Source: Paenibacillus sp. RC334 (GTDB lineage Bacteria; Bacillota; Bacilli; Paenibacillales; Paenibacillaceae). Taken from it: DNA of 64,000 nucleotides. The position numbers and the translations under genes were made by a program. The stretch lies in contig NZ_CP125370.1 in the NCBI RefSeq assembly GCF_030034735.1, positions 4,258,501-4,322,500 on the forward strand, given 5' to 3'. Within the stretch, counting starts at the first letter, position 1. Each line of letters starts with the position of its first letter. Of this stretch, positions 36,069 through 46,347 are shown piece by piece. Under the pieces are notes generated by a model. The model had not been told where the DNA came from. It saw only the letters and a program-made list of their open reading frames with translations, and did not search any database.

Positions 36069-38246
36069 CTATTGCATAATCCGGTGAACAGTGTACACAT
36101 CTTTCACCCGTTTGATTCGTTCAACAACAGAGTGCAAATGATCCGTATTGCGGATGAGAATCGTAATGTGAATCATCGCCATTTTATTTTTGTCCGTACG
36201 GCCTGTAACGGCTGAGAAGCTGGTTTTATTTTCTGAAATAGCCTGAAGCACCTCGTTCAACAAGCCGTTACGATCATGTCCCGTAATCTCAATATCGACG
36301 CTGTAATTCACTTCTGCGGCTTCTTCCCACTCAACCTCGATCACACGCGCCTGATCTTCGCCCGTACCCGAAGGGATATTAGGACAATCCGTGCGGTGAA
36401 CAGATACCCCGCGTCCACGTGTTACATAACCGATAATGTCGTCTCCCGGCACAGGGTTACAACATCGTGCAAAACGAACGAGCAAATTGTCTACGCCTCT
36501 GACGCTGACACCATTGGTCGGTGTTTTTTTCCGTTCGCCCTGCGGCTTATATTCCTTGACCTCGGTCGTCAGCTCAATCAGCCGCGCCTCTTCTTGCTCT
36601 CGTCGCAGCTTCTCTGTCAAACGTGTACAGACCTGCGCTGCTGTAATTCCACCGAAGCCGATGGCAGACAGCATATCCTCGATATCGTTAAAAGAAAACT
36701 TTTGCGCAACTTCCTGAAGCTTGTCGTCGCTCATCCACACCGAAGGCTCTATATCGCGTTTTCTCAGCTCGCGTTCCAGATTCTCACGGCCTTTTTCGAC
36801 ATTCTCCTCACGCTTTTCCTTCTTGAACCACTGCTTGATTTTACTGCGCGCGTGAGAGGACTGGGCAATTTTGAGCCAGTCCTGACTAGGTCCATAAGAA
36901 TGCTTGGACGTCATAATTTCGACGATATCGCCGGTTTTAAGCCGATAGTCCAGCGGCACAATTCTTCCGTTTACCTTGGAGCCAATTGTGCGGTTCCCGA
37001 CTTCGGTATGGATCCGGAAAGCAAAGTCCAGCGGAACCGATCCGGCTGGCAGCTCAATAACCTCTCCTTTTGGCGTAAATACAAAAACAAGATCGGAGAA
37101 AAAGTCCATTTTGAGCGATTCCACAAATTCCGACGCGTCCTTCGCCTCATTTTGCAACTCCAGAATTTCGCGAAAAAAGGTGATTTTATCCTCAAAATTG
37201 GTGTTATTCGATCCATTTCCTTCTTTGTAGGCCCAGTGAGCCGCGATCCCGAACTCAGCAGTACGGTGCATATCCACCGTGCGAATCTGTACCTCGGTTG
37301 GTTCGCCATTCGGACCTACTACTGTCGTATGAAGGGACTGATACATGTTGGCCTTAGGCATGGCTATATAATCTTTAAACCGCCCCGGCATCGGCTTCCA
37401 CAATGTATGGATAATGCCCAGTGTGGCATAGCAGTCCTTAATGTTATCCACAATGATCCGAATCGCCAGCAAATCATATATTTCATTGAATTGCTTGTTT
37501 TTCGTCGTCATTTTTTTAAACACACTGTAAATATGCTTGGGACGCCCGGATAGATCGGCCTGAATGCCCATCTCTTCCAGCTTCTCAGCGATGCGTTCTA
37601 TAACGTTATCAATAAACTGCTCCCGCTCTGCCCGCTTCTTATGCATCAAATTGGCGATGCGATAATATTGCTGAGGATTCAGATAGCGCAAAGCAATATC
37701 TTCCATTTCCCATTTAATCGCTGAAATACCCAGTCGGTTCGCAACCGGACAGAAAATTTCCAACGTTTCATAAGCGATCCGGCGCTGGCTTTCCTCGGAC
37801 TGGTATTTCAAGGTGCGCATGTTATGCAGACGATCCGCCAACTTGATGACAATGACGCGAATGTCCTGTGCCATGGCAATAAACATTTTTCGATAATTTT
37901 CGTTCTGTTGTTCTTCCTTGGAACGGAACTGGATACGCTCCAGCTTCGTCAGACCATCGACAAGCATCGCACATGTATCGCCAAAATGCTCGCGAATCTG
38001 CGCCAAAGACACTGTCGTATCCTCCACAACGTCATGTAAAAGAGCGGCGATAATGGAGATGGTATCCATCTGCATATTAACGACGATATCAGCAACCGCA
38101 AGCGGATGCAGAATATAAGGTTCACCGGACTTGCGAGTCTGGCCTGAATGGGCCTGCTCGGCAAAATCGTAGGCTTCCCTGATGCGGATAAGATCTGCTT
38201 CTCTGGTATAGGCCCCGGCCTTTTTAAGTAATTGCTCTATCCCCAT
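36069..38246 (-). CDS. relA: Bifunctional (p)ppGpp synthetase/hydrolase Rel
   Basis: This 725-residue long RSH protein has an HD hydrolase domain with an intact LLHDVVEDT (70-77) and a synthetase domain with the GRFKDYIAMPKANMYQSLHT substrate-binding motif (~290-320). A TGS domain (~395-455, VFTPKGEVIELPAGSVPLDF), a helical/CC region with RFARCCNPVPGDDIIGY and a C-terminal ACT domain (~650-725) follow. It should both make and degrade the starvation alarmone. It precedes dtd and has a clear SigA promoter. Confidence 0.96.
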   Translation of the reverse strand: MGIEQLLKKAGAYTREADLIRIREAYDFAEQAHSGQTRKSGEPYILHPLAVADIVVNMQMDTISIIAALLHDVVEDTTVSLAQIREHFGDTCAMLVDGLTKLERIQFRSKEEQQNENYRKMFIAMAQDIRVIVIKLADRLHNMRTLKYQSEESQRRIAYETLEIFCPVANRLGISAIKWEMEDIALRYLNPQQYYRIANLMHKKRAEREQFIDNVIERIAEKLEEMGIQADLSGRPKHIYSVFKKMTTKNKQFNEIYDLLAIRIIVDNIKDCYATLGIIHTLWKPMPGRFKDYIAMPKANMYQSLHTTVVGPNGEPTEVQIRTVDMHRTAEFGIAAHWAYKEGNGSNNTNFEDKITFFREILELQNEAKDASEFVESLKMDFFSDLVFVFTPKGEVIELPAGSVPLDFAFRIHTEVGNRTIGSKVNGRIVPLDYRLKTGDIVEIMTSKHSYGPSQDWLKIAQSSHARSKIKQWFKKEKREENVEKGRENLERELRKRDIEPSVWMSDDKLQEVAQKFSFNDIEDMLSAIGFGGITAAQVCTRLTEKLRREQEEARLIELTTEVKEYKPQGERKKTPTNGVSVRGVDNLLVRFARCCNPVPGDDIIGYVTRGRGVSVHRTDCPNIPSGTGEDQARVIEVEWEEAAEVNYSVDIEITGHDRNGLLNEVLQAISENKTSFSAVTGRTDKNKMAMIHITILIRNTDHLHSVVERIKRVKDVYTVHRIMQ

Positions 38247-38333
38247 TCTGCTCTATTCCGTGTCCTTTCTATGCAAAATGGAACCCGCCGATCATGTCGC
38301 GCAAAGGTTCCCTTTTAAAAGTGATTTCCTATA

Positions 38334-38362
38334 ATTATGACGGTTACCACGTCACACGTCAA
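38334..38362 (-). promoter_or_regulatory. SigA promoter of rel
   Basis: TTGACG (38357-38362) and CATAAT (38334-38339) are 17 bases apart on the minus strand. The ~80-nt leader holds an inverted repeat GGAACC/GGTTCC (38281-38312) of unknown role. Confidence 0.75.
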
Positions 38363-38514
38363 CTATTACAGGTTTGGCATTGTCGTGTCATTCCGACACA
38401 TATAGGTCAATGAAATCAGGATTGTTGGCGAAATGAAACGAATTATATTGAAAAAAATACGAAAAGTAATTAATGTATATAAGAATAATTGAAAGAACTA
38501 AGGAGTGAACTGCG

Positions 38515-39825
38515 TTGCAACGCGAAATTCAAGTTAATGAAAAGCTTCCGGCAGGACCCGGGTTCCTGCTCAGCGTACAGCATTTGTTTGCCATGTTTGG
38601 CAGTACCGTGCTGGTACCGAATATCTTCGGTGTCGATCCCGGCATGATTTTGCTAATGAACGGAATTGGCACATTGCTGTACATCTGGATCTGCCGTGGC
38701 AAAATTCCCGCCTATCTCGGCTCCAGCTTCGCTTTTATCGCTCCAGTTAGTCTCGTGCTTAAAAACAACCCTGGTGGCAATGGTTATGCCATGGCCCTCG
38801 GCGCTTTCATTGTTACAGGTATTATTTTCTGCCTTGTTGCGCTGGTGATCAAATATGCCGGAACCCGGTGGCTGGACGTTGTATTCCCACCGGCTGTCAT
38901 GGGCTCCATCGTAGCCCTGATTGGTCTGGAACTGGTTCCGGTTGCAGCAGGCATGGCAGGCATTATCAATGCCGATCCCACCAAAGCCTGGACCCCGGAT
39001 CCCAAAACCATTACCCTTTCCCTTGTTACACTAGGTGTCACTGTTCTGGGAGCCGTGCTGTTTCGCGGGTTTGCCAAAATCATTCATATTCTGATTGGTA
39101 TCGTGGTGGGGTATGTGCTCGCTTATTTTATGGGTATGGTAAACACGCAAGCAATTGCGGATGCTCCTTTTTTCGGACATCCTGCAATTACCACTCCAGT
39201 ATTTAACACCTCGGCTATGCTGACGATTCTTCCGGTCGCTCTGGTCGTTATCGTGGAGCATATCGGGCATTTGCTTGTGACTAGCAATATTGTCGGACGC
39301 GAGCTGTCCAAAGATCCCGGCCTGCATCGTTCGCTGCTGGGTAACGGTATCTCCACTATCTTTTCTGGTTTTGTTGGCTCGACGCCCAATACAACCTATG
39401 GTGAAAATATCGGTGTCATGGCATTAACGAAAGTGTACTCTGTATGGGTCATTGGCGGGGCCGCTGTCATTGCCATCCTGTTGTCCTTCTCAGGCACCTT
39501 CTCGGCGATTGTTTCCAATATCCCGGCTCCGGTCATGGGCGGCGTATCCTTGCTGTTGTTCGGTGTCATCGCTGCTTCCGGTCTAAGAATCTTCGTGGAG
39601 CAAAAAGTTGATTTCGCCAAGCCGACTAACATGCTGCTTGCTACGGTCGTACTGGTCGTCGGAATCAGTGGTGCTACACTCACTTGGGGCGCTGTTACCC
39701 TCAAAGGTATGGCGTTGGCTACAATCATCGGGATCATCCTTAGCTTGTTCTTCAAGCTAATTGACGTACTCGGCTGGTCCAATGATAAAACTCAGGAACC
39801 CTTGACAGAAAAAACACCGGATTGA
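38515..39825 (+). CDS. Uracil permease (UraA/PyrP, NCS2 family)
   Basis: This 436-residue membrane protein with about 14 helices starts at TTG (38515), which follows AAGGAG with a 9-base gap. It shows LLSVQHLFAMFGSTVLVPNI, AYLGSSFAFIAPV, the substrate-site EHIGHLLVTSNIVGREL and the NCS2 motif FVGSTPNTTYGENIGVMALT. The family imports uracil, and sometimes xanthine, with protons. It stands alone rather than in a pyr operon, and I see no PyrR-binding leader. A terminator follows. Confidence 0.93.
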   Translation: MQREIQVNEKLPAGPGFLLSVQHLFAMFGSTVLVPNIFGVDPGMILLMNGIGTLLYIWICRGKIPAYLGSSFAFIAPVSLVLKNNPGGNGYAMALGAFIVTGIIFCLVALVIKYAGTRWLDVVFPPAVMGSIVALIGLELVPVAAGMAGIINADPTKAWTPDPKTITLSLVTLGVTVLGAVLFRGFAKIIHILIGIVVGYVLAYFMGMVNTQAIADAPFFGHPAITTPVFNTSAMLTILPVALVVIVEHIGHLLVTSNIVGRELSKDPGLHRSLLGNGISTIFSGFVGSTPNTTYGENIGVMALTKVYSVWVIGGAAVIAILLSFSGTFSAIVSNIPAPVMGGVSLLLFGVIAASGLRIFVEQKVDFAKPTNMLLATVVLVVGISGATLTWGAVTLKGMALATIIGIILSLFFKLIDVLGWSNDKTQEPLTEKTPD

Positions 39826-39846
39826 TGCCTGTCCCATCACATTAAA

Positions 39847-39937
39847 AATCGCCGACTCCATGTGCTGCGAATGAACACCACCTGCCAAAACGGCAAAGCG
39901 TGTTGAGCCACAGTCCATGGAGAACGGCGATTTTTTT
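39847..39937 (+). terminator. Terminator of the uracil permease gene
   Basis: AATCGCCG near 39847-39854 pairs with CGGCGATT at 39925-39932, with an inner TCCATG/CATGGA stem, and is followed by T7. Confidence 0.85.
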
Positions 39938-39965
39938 ATTGCAGCGCCTGTATTTTCAAACAACA

Positions 39966-42023
39966 TCACACACGAAAATGGGATACCACCTGATTGAGCG
40001 TGTCAGAAACGCTTGTAAGCGACTTCGCTGAGCTACCCAGACTTTCCAACGCTTTCAGTTGCCGTTCAGATCGTTCAGAGGCTTGCCCAGCACGTTCAGC
40101 AGAAGCTTTTGCAATATCGGCAAGGTAACTAATAGATGCCGCAACTTCCTCTGAGCCTGCTGACATTTGCTCCGAAGCCGATGAAACCTCCTGCACTTCA
40201 ATCGCCACCTGCTGGATATCCTGATTCATCGCAGCAAAACGCTGTTCCACCTCCTGCAAAATTGCCACCCCTTCATCCATCTCCAGAGTGCCTTGTTGCA
40301 TCCCTTCCATTGCTAATTTCGTTTCTTCCTGCATAGATCGGATTCGGCTCGTAATTTGCTCCGCTGACTGGCTGACATTTACGGCAAGCTTGCCGATCTC
40401 TGAAGCCACAACAGCGAACCCTCGGCCATGCTCACCCGCACGTGCGGCCTCAATAGAGGCATTCAGCGACAGTAGCTTGGTCTGCCCGCTAATTTCCTGA
40501 ATGATCCCGATAATGCTGCCGATCTGGGCCGACCGTTCATTCAACGAACCTACTACCTTGCCTGCTTCATCCATAGATACCTTCGCTTTGTGCATTCCTC
40601 GGGTGACCTCGGTCAAACGTTCATTTCCTTGATGAGCCTTATGTTCAATGCCTGTGGTAGCTTCAGATACCTGCTGTATGGATTCGGCAATACGTTGAAC
40701 GCCAACAGCCATTTCCTCCATCGCAGTCGCACTCTCTGCCGCAGCAGCCAACTGTAGTTCTGCGCCTTCTTTTACCTGAGCCAGCTCGTCAGCATTGTGC
40801 TTCGCATCCTCAGCTGCGCCAGAAATATCCCCGGAAATAGTTGAGGATACCGTCGTAATCACGCCGGATTCTTCGCTCAAGCGACTTGCCATCCCCCTTG
40901 TAGCAGCAATCACCTCATTGATTCCCTCTGCCATTTGACCAAACTCATCTTTACGATGATGAGATACTTCAACTGTATAATCTCCAACGGCCATGCGATT
41001 CGTTATCTGCATTATTTTTTTAATTTCTTTGACCATTCCTGAATTGCTAACCAGCAAAGCCCCCATGATCAACAGGATTCCGATAGCACTAACGATAAGG
41101 AGCAGTTTAAGCATTTCGTTCGCAGGACGATTCAGCTCCGAATCCGGTAGCAGCACCCCAATTTTCCAACCGGTTTGCGGTATTGTATCATACAATATCC
41201 GATAATCCTCATTCCCGATGGACGCGGACAACTGCCCGGAAGCACCATTTTGGATAGCTTCTGCCTCCTCCATACCCAACACTTTCGCCAGCGGTTCACC
41301 TGCTTTTATGGATTGGAGTCCCGATGACAGGATCGCTCCATTCTTGTCCATCAAAACCGCGCTTCCTTGGGCACCGAATTTCATCCGTTCGATATAGGCT
41401 TGAATACTCGCCATACTTAAGTCACCCGTAATGACACCCATCAGCTTACCTGTTCGGTCATAAAATGCTTTTCCGGCAGTAATCATATTTACTTTCATTT
41501 TGGAATCGTAAAAAGGCTCCGTAAAGTTTATATCTTTACCTCGCTCAACAGCCCCTGTATACCACAACTTTGTTAAATAGTTATATTGGGGATCATCATA
41601 TTCAGTCGTTTGCTTCATTTGTTTACCATCTCTATACACATAATTGGATCGATATGTCGTATCAGGCTCATACGCATCCTTGGCGAAAAAAACACCCAGA
41701 CCATAGGTCATATCATTCAATGCCAACTCTTGTTCATACAAATGACCATAATCTTCAATTTTCGTTCCTGTCCCCAGCTGTTCTGCACTCTTGGCCAGCA
41801 TGGAGACAAGTAAAGCATGCCGATCCACATTAGCTGCAATATCTGCTTTAACTCCCGACAGAGAGTGGGTAGCATTCTGGCTAATTTCCGCGTCCAACTT
41901 TTGCTTGGCGAAAAAGTAAGACAAAAAACTGATTAAAATCAAAGTCAGGAGCACAAGGGGAACCAAGGTAGAGAATGTTCGTGCTTGTAAGCTTTTAAAT
42001 TGAAATGTACGCAATATGACCAC
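39966..42023 (-). CDS. Methyl-accepting chemotaxis protein with dCache sensor
   Basis: This 685-residue receptor has a first membrane helix at ~17-40 ([20 protein letters not shown]) and a dCache sensor at ~45-300 with [20 protein letters not shown] and [19 protein letters not shown] second helix ([19 protein letters not shown]), HAMP and a signalling coiled coil follow. The hairpin tip reads [20 protein letters not shown], differing from the usual QTNLLALNA. The ATG-less start is ambiguous: GTG at 42021-42023 or TTG at 42012-42014, the latter right after GGGGTGG. A SigD-type promoter precedes it. Confidence 0.92.
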   Translation of the reverse strand: MVILRTFQFKSLQARTFSTLVPLVLLTLILISFLSYFFAKQKLDAEISQNATHSLSGVKADIAANVDRHALLVSMLAKSAEQLGTGTKIEDYGHLYEQELALNDMTYGLGVFFAKDAYEPDTTYRSNYVYRDGKQMKQTTEYDDPQYNYLTKLWYTGAVERGKDINFTEPFYDSKMKVNMITAGKAFYDRTGKLMGVITGDLSMASIQAYIERMKFGAQGSAVLMDKNGAILSSGLQSIKAGEPLAKVLGMEEAEAIQNGASGQLSASIGNEDYRILYDTIPQTGWKIGVLLPDSELNRPANEMLKLLLIVSAIGILLIMGALLVSNSGMVKEIKKIMQITNRMAVGDYTVEVSHHRKDEFGQMAEGINEVIAATRGMASRLSEESGVITTVSSTISGDISGAAEDAKHNADELAQVKEGAELQLAAAAESATAMEEMAVGVQRIAESIQQVSEATTGIEHKAHQGNERLTEVTRGMHKAKVSMDEAGKVVGSLNERSAQIGSIIGIIQEISGQTKLLSLNASIEAARAGEHGRGFAVVASEIGKLAVNVSQSAEQITSRIRSMQEETKLAMEGMQQGTLEMDEGVAILQEVEQRFAAMNQDIQQVAIEVQEVSSASEQMSAGSEEVAASISYLADIAKASAERAGQASERSERQLKALESLGSSAKSLTSVSDTLNQVVSHFRV

Positions 42024-42042
42024 CCCTGCCCCTTTTTATTGT

Positions 42043-42069
42043 TTATCGACAATTCGTTCAATTTTTTTA
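42043..42069 (-). promoter_or_regulatory. SigD-type promoter of the second chemoreceptor
   Basis: On the minus strand TAAA (42066-42069), exactly 15 bases, and GTCGATAA (42043-42050) match the SigD pattern TAAA-N15-GCCGATAT (4/4 and 6/8). Confidence 0.65.
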
Positions 42070-42138
42070 TAACGATTTTCGTAAATGAATTGAAAGTTTA
42101 TGTTAATTACATTTCTAACCAAAAACACATACCTATAC

Positions 42139-42196
42139 AAAAATAGCCCGATGGAGCAACTCTTTTAGAAAAGAGAGGTTCCATCGAGCTATTTTT
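42139..42196. terminator. Terminator downstream of apt
   Basis: AAAAATAGC (42139-42147) pairs with GCTATTTTT (42188-42196), continuing inward through GATGGA/TCCATC and CTCTTTT/AAAAGAG. Both flanks are A/T-rich, so it could work in either direction. Confidence 0.88.
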
Positions 42197-42245
42197 GTTA
42201 TTCATGCTCAAATATTTCCCGGGAAACCCCCAGGCTTTAGAGCGC

Positions 42246-42758
42246 TTAGTACGTAATCAGCGTAAATACATCTACGTCAGGCAATTTCGCCCGTCCATTC
42301 AGATCAGACAGCTCTATAAGAAAAGCAGTCCCTACCACATTTCCACCAAGCTGACGTACCAAATTCACTGATGTAGCGATGGTTCCGCCTGTAGCAAGCA
42401 GATCATCCGCAATCAAAACATTTTGTCCCGGCTCAATTGCATCCTTATGCATAGCCAGCATGTCCTTGCCGTATTCCAAGCCGTATGCTTCCTCGATAGT
42501 ATCACCAGGCAGCTTGCCACTTTTACGGATGGGAATAAAACCAACACCAAGCGCATAAGCCAGAGGCGCACCTACAACGAATCCACGTGCTTCAGGACCT
42601 GCAATCAGATCAATTTTCAAATCCGATACCAGTTCCTTCATATCATTGATTGCCTTGCGGTACAGTTCTCCATTTTTCATCAGGGTCGTAATATCCTTAA
42701 AACTAATCCCTGGTTGTGGAAAATCGGGAATCACCCGAATATATTCTTTGTAGTCCAA
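42246..42758 (-). CDS. apt: Adenine phosphoribosyltransferase
   Basis: This 170-residue protein of normal Apt length salvages adenine to AMP with PRPP. The PRPP-binding motif NVLIADDLLATGGTIATSV is clear, as are VIPDFPQPGISFKDITTLM and GPEARGFVVGAPLAYALG. It lies directly after recJ with a 69-bp gap, the same recJ-apt pairing as in B. subtilis. In that species rel follows apt; here a chemoreceptor and the uracil permease separate them. Confidence 0.96.
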   Translation of the reverse strand: MDYKEYIRVIPDFPQPGISFKDITTLMKNGELYRKAINDMKELVSDLKIDLIAGPEARGFVVGAPLAYALGVGFIPIRKSGKLPGDTIEEAYGLEYGKDMLAMHKDAIEPGQNVLIADDLLATGGTIATSVNLVRQLGGNVVGTAFLIELSDLNGRAKLPDVDVFTLITY

Positions 42759-42827
42759 CTTAGTTCCTCCTACTGTAAACTTCTAATTAGTATGTCCATC
42801 CTACATCATTGACTTTGAGGGTACGCC

Positions 42828-45224
42828 TCAAGACGCGCCCTTCATAAGCGACATAATCCAGCTTGTCATCTGGGTTGTATCCGCATCCAGCAAATAACGC
42901 TCCATTTCAGCCATATCATGCAATTCCTGATAACGTGGAGAAGCCGTTAAATCTCGCTTGGGTGGATTGGAAACAAAACAGAATCGCCCTTTTGTACGCG
43001 TTATAAACTCAAGCTCCTCGAAAATGTCCAGCACTTTTGATAGCATTCGTACTGAACAGGAGCATTGGCGGCTAAGGGCAGGCAGCATTGCTTTTTCGTC
43101 CACAGGCTGCGTCCCTACTCGGGAAAGCACAACGTAAATACGCTTGAACAGCTCTCTGTCCGGGCTGACGAGCCGACCGCCTCGTTCACTGACCGAATGA
43201 AGAAGAAACACATTCTCCACATCTTCAAACGTAGACCACAATGCCTGCAACTGCTCTGGCGTATCCGGTGGCTCCAACACGAACAGTGACTTTACAGAGT
43301 GCTGCGTATCCCTTCGATCATCACCGGGAGTAACGCCGCCCTCCTTATCATATACCCATATGGATTCGGCGTTCACTGGACGAGACGGACGAAGCCTGGA
43401 CGATGGATGCATCACAACAGCAACGTCATTTTTTCGTTCTTCTATACGAGGATGAAAAATCTTAAGCCCCCGCTCCAGCTCAGCAAAAGGGTCCGATACT
43501 CCCCGATAATCAAAAATTTGCGGAGCCTGTACACGGATATCCTGCATCATCAGCTGGAGGGAGCGTTTGCCGTTCCACTCGTTAATAGAAAGCTCGCCCA
43601 TCAGATCAAGCTCGGTTTGCTGCTGCAAAAAATCAGCCAGATCACCACGCCGGAAGGCAATCGCATCCAGCGATAATCCGTTCTGCTCCAGCAACAGCTT
43701 TACATGATTTTTCTCACGCCCCATTTTACGGGCCTCACGCAATTGAAGACCCTGTAACACGAAACGTGGAGAAGGGTTCCCCATACCAAAGGGCTGGAGT
43801 AACTCCAGTTCTTCAACCACCTGTAAAGATACCTCGTCCAGACGACAGACCATATCTGCCTCGGCTACAGGAACGAGATTGTCTGGCGTCAAAATGGAAG
43901 CGGCATAGCGATTTAACCGTTCCTCAAATAATGCCAGATTGTCGCGAGACAGCGTCATACCCGCAGCCGAAGGATGACCGCCAAAGTGCTCCATCAGGTC
44001 ATGACTGTCTGTCAGAGCACTATAAATATCCAGGGCCGGAATAGAACGGGCAGACCCTTTGCACATTCCTGTCTCTGCATCTATGCCCAGAATAATGGTT
44101 GGACGATAATAGCGATCCAGCAACTTGGATGCCACAATCCCCACGACACCCACGTTCCAGCCTTCACCAGCCAATACGATGACAGACGGCAGCGTGCCTC
44201 CATTCAGCTTGGCTGCCAGCTGCTGCTCGGCTTGCTCCACAATACGTTCAACTACTTGCTGACGCTCCCGATTGAGCAGATCCAGCGCATGCGCGAGCTG
44301 ATCAGCTTCTTCCTCCTGCTCTGTCGTCAAAAGGGAGACCGCCCGTCCTGCATGATCCAGACGTCCGCTGGCATTAATCCGGGGAGCCAAGGCAAATGCA
44401 ATGTTGACAGAGGTCACTGTAGACATATCCACACCCGCTACACCAAGCAACGCCCGAATACCCGGAAACGCAGAGCTTCTCATAGACTGAATCCCTCTGC
44501 GTACCATCGTCCGGTTCTCACCATGTAACGGCATCAGATCAGCTACCGTACCGATAGCAGCAATTTCAAACCATTCCTCGGGTACTTCACCCAGCAGCGC
44601 CTGCGCCAGCTTTAGAGCGACACCTACACCAGCAAGACCCTTGAATGGATAGGGACAGCCAGGTAGCTTAGGATTGATCAGAGCATACGCTTCAGGAAGC
44701 ACAGCAGGAGGCTCGTGATGGTCTGTAACAATAACATCTATACCCAAGGTTGCCGCATAAGCGATTTGCTCTACTGCACTAATTCCCGTATCCACTGTAA
44801 TGACGAGCGTAACCCCCTGCTGGTTAGCCCAATCAAGGGCATGATTGTGCAGTCCATATCCCTCATTGGAGCGGTGCGGAATATAAATATCATACGAAGC
44901 TTTCAGGAAGCGCATAAGCTGAATCATCAATGACGTACTGGATACCCCGTCCGCATCATAATCACCATAAATTAATATGTGTTCGCCACGTTCTAGCGCC
45001 TGACGGATCCTCGGCACTGCCTCTTTCATGCCCAGGAGCAGAAAAGGGTCGTGTATGTCGTCTGCACTCCCGTACAAAAAACGGTTTGCTTCCCCGGCCG
45101 TAGTGACACCCCGATTCACTAAAAGCCGGGACAACAATGGTGAAATCCCCAGCTCTTCCGTCAACGGCTGAGCCGCTTCCAGGCTAACCTCCGGGGTCTT
45201 CCATCGGTACTGCGAATGAAGCAA
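42828..45224 (-). CDS. recJ: Single-stranded-DNA-specific exonuclease RecJ
   Basis: This 798-residue DHH-family nuclease starts at TTG (45222-45224) after AAAGGTG. The manganese-binding motifs are IYGDYDADGVSSTS (~80-93), VIVTDHHEPP and GVVGIVASKL, with the DHHA1 motif FGGHPSAAGMTL further on. A further OB-type and C-terminal Firmicute-specific region (~580-798) makes it longer than E. coli RecJ. It degrades 5' ssDNA ends in recombination and mismatch repair. Confidence 0.95.
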   Translation of the reverse strand: MLHSQYRWKTPEVSLEAAQPLTEELGISPLLSRLLVNRGVTTAGEANRFLYGSADDIHDPFLLLGMKEAVPRIRQALERGEHILIYGDYDADGVSSTSLMIQLMRFLKASYDIYIPHRSNEGYGLHNHALDWANQQGVTLVITVDTGISAVEQIAYAATLGIDVIVTDHHEPPAVLPEAYALINPKLPGCPYPFKGLAGVGVALKLAQALLGEVPEEWFEIAAIGTVADLMPLHGENRTMVRRGIQSMRSSAFPGIRALLGVAGVDMSTVTSVNIAFALAPRINASGRLDHAGRAVSLLTTEQEEEADQLAHALDLLNRERQQVVERIVEQAEQQLAAKLNGGTLPSVIVLAGEGWNVGVVGIVASKLLDRYYRPTIILGIDAETGMCKGSARSIPALDIYSALTDSHDLMEHFGGHPSAAGMTLSRDNLALFEERLNRYAASILTPDNLVPVAEADMVCRLDEVSLQVVEELELLQPFGMGNPSPRFVLQGLQLREARKMGREKNHVKLLLEQNGLSLDAIAFRRGDLADFLQQQTELDLMGELSINEWNGKRSLQLMMQDIRVQAPQIFDYRGVSDPFAELERGLKIFHPRIEERKNDVAVVMHPSSRLRPSRPVNAESIWVYDKEGGVTPGDDRRDTQHSVKSLFVLEPPDTPEQLQALWSTFEDVENVFLLHSVSERGGRLVSPDRELFKRIYVVLSRVGTQPVDEKAMLPALSRQCSCSVRMLSKVLDIFEELEFITRTKGRFCFVSNPPKRDLTASPRYQELHDMAEMERYLLDADTTQMTSWIMSLMKGAS

Positions 45225-45258
45225 TCCTATTCACCTTTCTTTCATAGTCGCCCTGTTA

Positions 45259-46215
45259 TTATTGCAGCAAGGACGACACATCATTATCCGGTAGTTCATG
45301 ATTAGACTTGTAAGGATACCCGGCTTGATAAGAAACGAACTGCATCTGTACATGGGTCACCTGCGGAAAACGCGCCAGTAGCAGATTTTTTGCCCGATCA
45401 GCAATTTCCTGCGCTTCTTGCACGGTAATCCGGGGATTCACGCTAATGATTACATCCACAGTTATAAAATGACCTGCTTCCTGTGCATGCAGATGCTCAA
45501 CTGTTACGATACCATGCACCCGCTGTATCGTCTCCATAAAGCGTTGTGAGTCTTCCTCACGCAGAGGTTGTGCAGGAGCCGAATAGGCGGTATTCAGTAC
45601 CATCAGATATCCTTTACGCAACACCAGACAGGCTACCAGCAACGCAGCGGTCGGGTCAAGATATAATAATGCAGGCCACTCCATCGCTTCGCCTGTCATT
45701 GCCCCAATCATGCCGATCAAAGCAATCAGCGACGCATAAAGCGAATACCGTTCATGATTAGCGTACAAATCTGCTTCAGCCTTATGACCATGTTTAATGG
45801 AGTAGCGGTATTGAAACTGAAACAGCGACTCTCTCAGTACCAAAGCAGTGAAAGCGGTAATTAGTGCATACAGACCTGGAGCCTGCGGATCTGGACTGCT
45901 TAAAGAACGAACAGCCGATATGCCCAACTGAAGACCACTCATTAGAACCAATATAGCCAGTACTACCGATATGACAGTCCGGACTTTTTCACCGTTTCGC
46001 AACCGTGCCAGTATACCATGCTCTGCTGCACCTTTGGAAAACAAAAGCTCCTGCAAACGGGAAGCACTATCCGCAGCCGTGTGCAGCGCATCACCCATCA
46101 GCGCCTTGCTGTTTGCCGCATAACCGACGGTTCCCTTTAGAACAGCCAGTGCAAGATTACCCACAATCCCGCTCCACGCCGCAGTTTCCAATGATCGGCT
46201 GCGTTCGCTATTCAC
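45259..46215 (-). CDS. Cation diffusion facilitator family transporter
   Basis: This 318-residue protein starts at GTG (46213-46215) after GGGGGAGA. It has about six helices and a C-terminal cytoplasmic domain (HLHAQEAGHFITVDVIISVN). The helix-2 metal motif is present (MGDALHTAADS, i.e. D...HxxxD). The helix-5 motif reads ADLYANHERYSLYASL, so the usual HxxxD is HxxxS. Family members exchange protons for zinc, manganese or iron; the altered site makes metal choice or even transport uncertain. It lies 34 bp before recJ in one transcript. Confidence 0.85.
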   Translation of the reverse strand: MNSERSRSLETAAWSGIVGNLALAVLKGTVGYAANSKALMGDALHTAADSASRLQELLFSKGAAEHGILARLRNGEKVRTVISVVLAILVLMSGLQLGISAVRSLSSPDPQAPGLYALITAFTALVLRESLFQFQYRYSIKHGHKAEADLYANHERYSLYASLIALIGMIGAMTGEAMEWPALLYLDPTAALLVACLVLRKGYLMVLNTAYSAPAQPLREEDSQRFMETIQRVHGIVTVEHLHAQEAGHFITVDVIISVNPRITVQEAQEIADRAKNLLLARFPQVTHVQMQFVSYQAGYPYKSNHELPDNDVSSLLQ

Positions 46216-46285
46216 AACGTCTCCCCCTCAATCCTGAACTGACAATTTCCCGGTAATGCTCCATTTCAAATTCTCCAAACCTTAG

Positions 46286-46312
46286 AAAACCGCGCCCATG
46301 CAGACGCGGCTT
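46286..46312 (-). terminator. Terminator of secDF
   Basis: A GCCGCG/CGCGG hairpin with a 10-nt loop lies 36 bp after the secF stop, followed on the minus strand by TTTTC. Confidence 0.75.
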
Positions 46313-46347
46313 TCTCTTTAATTCATACTGCTGATGTTAAGCATAAT

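Noticed and set aside
36276..37553. 425-codon open frame on the plus strand inside rel
   Set aside because: It is antisense to the strongly conserved rel gene, has no ribosome site and shows no family motifs.
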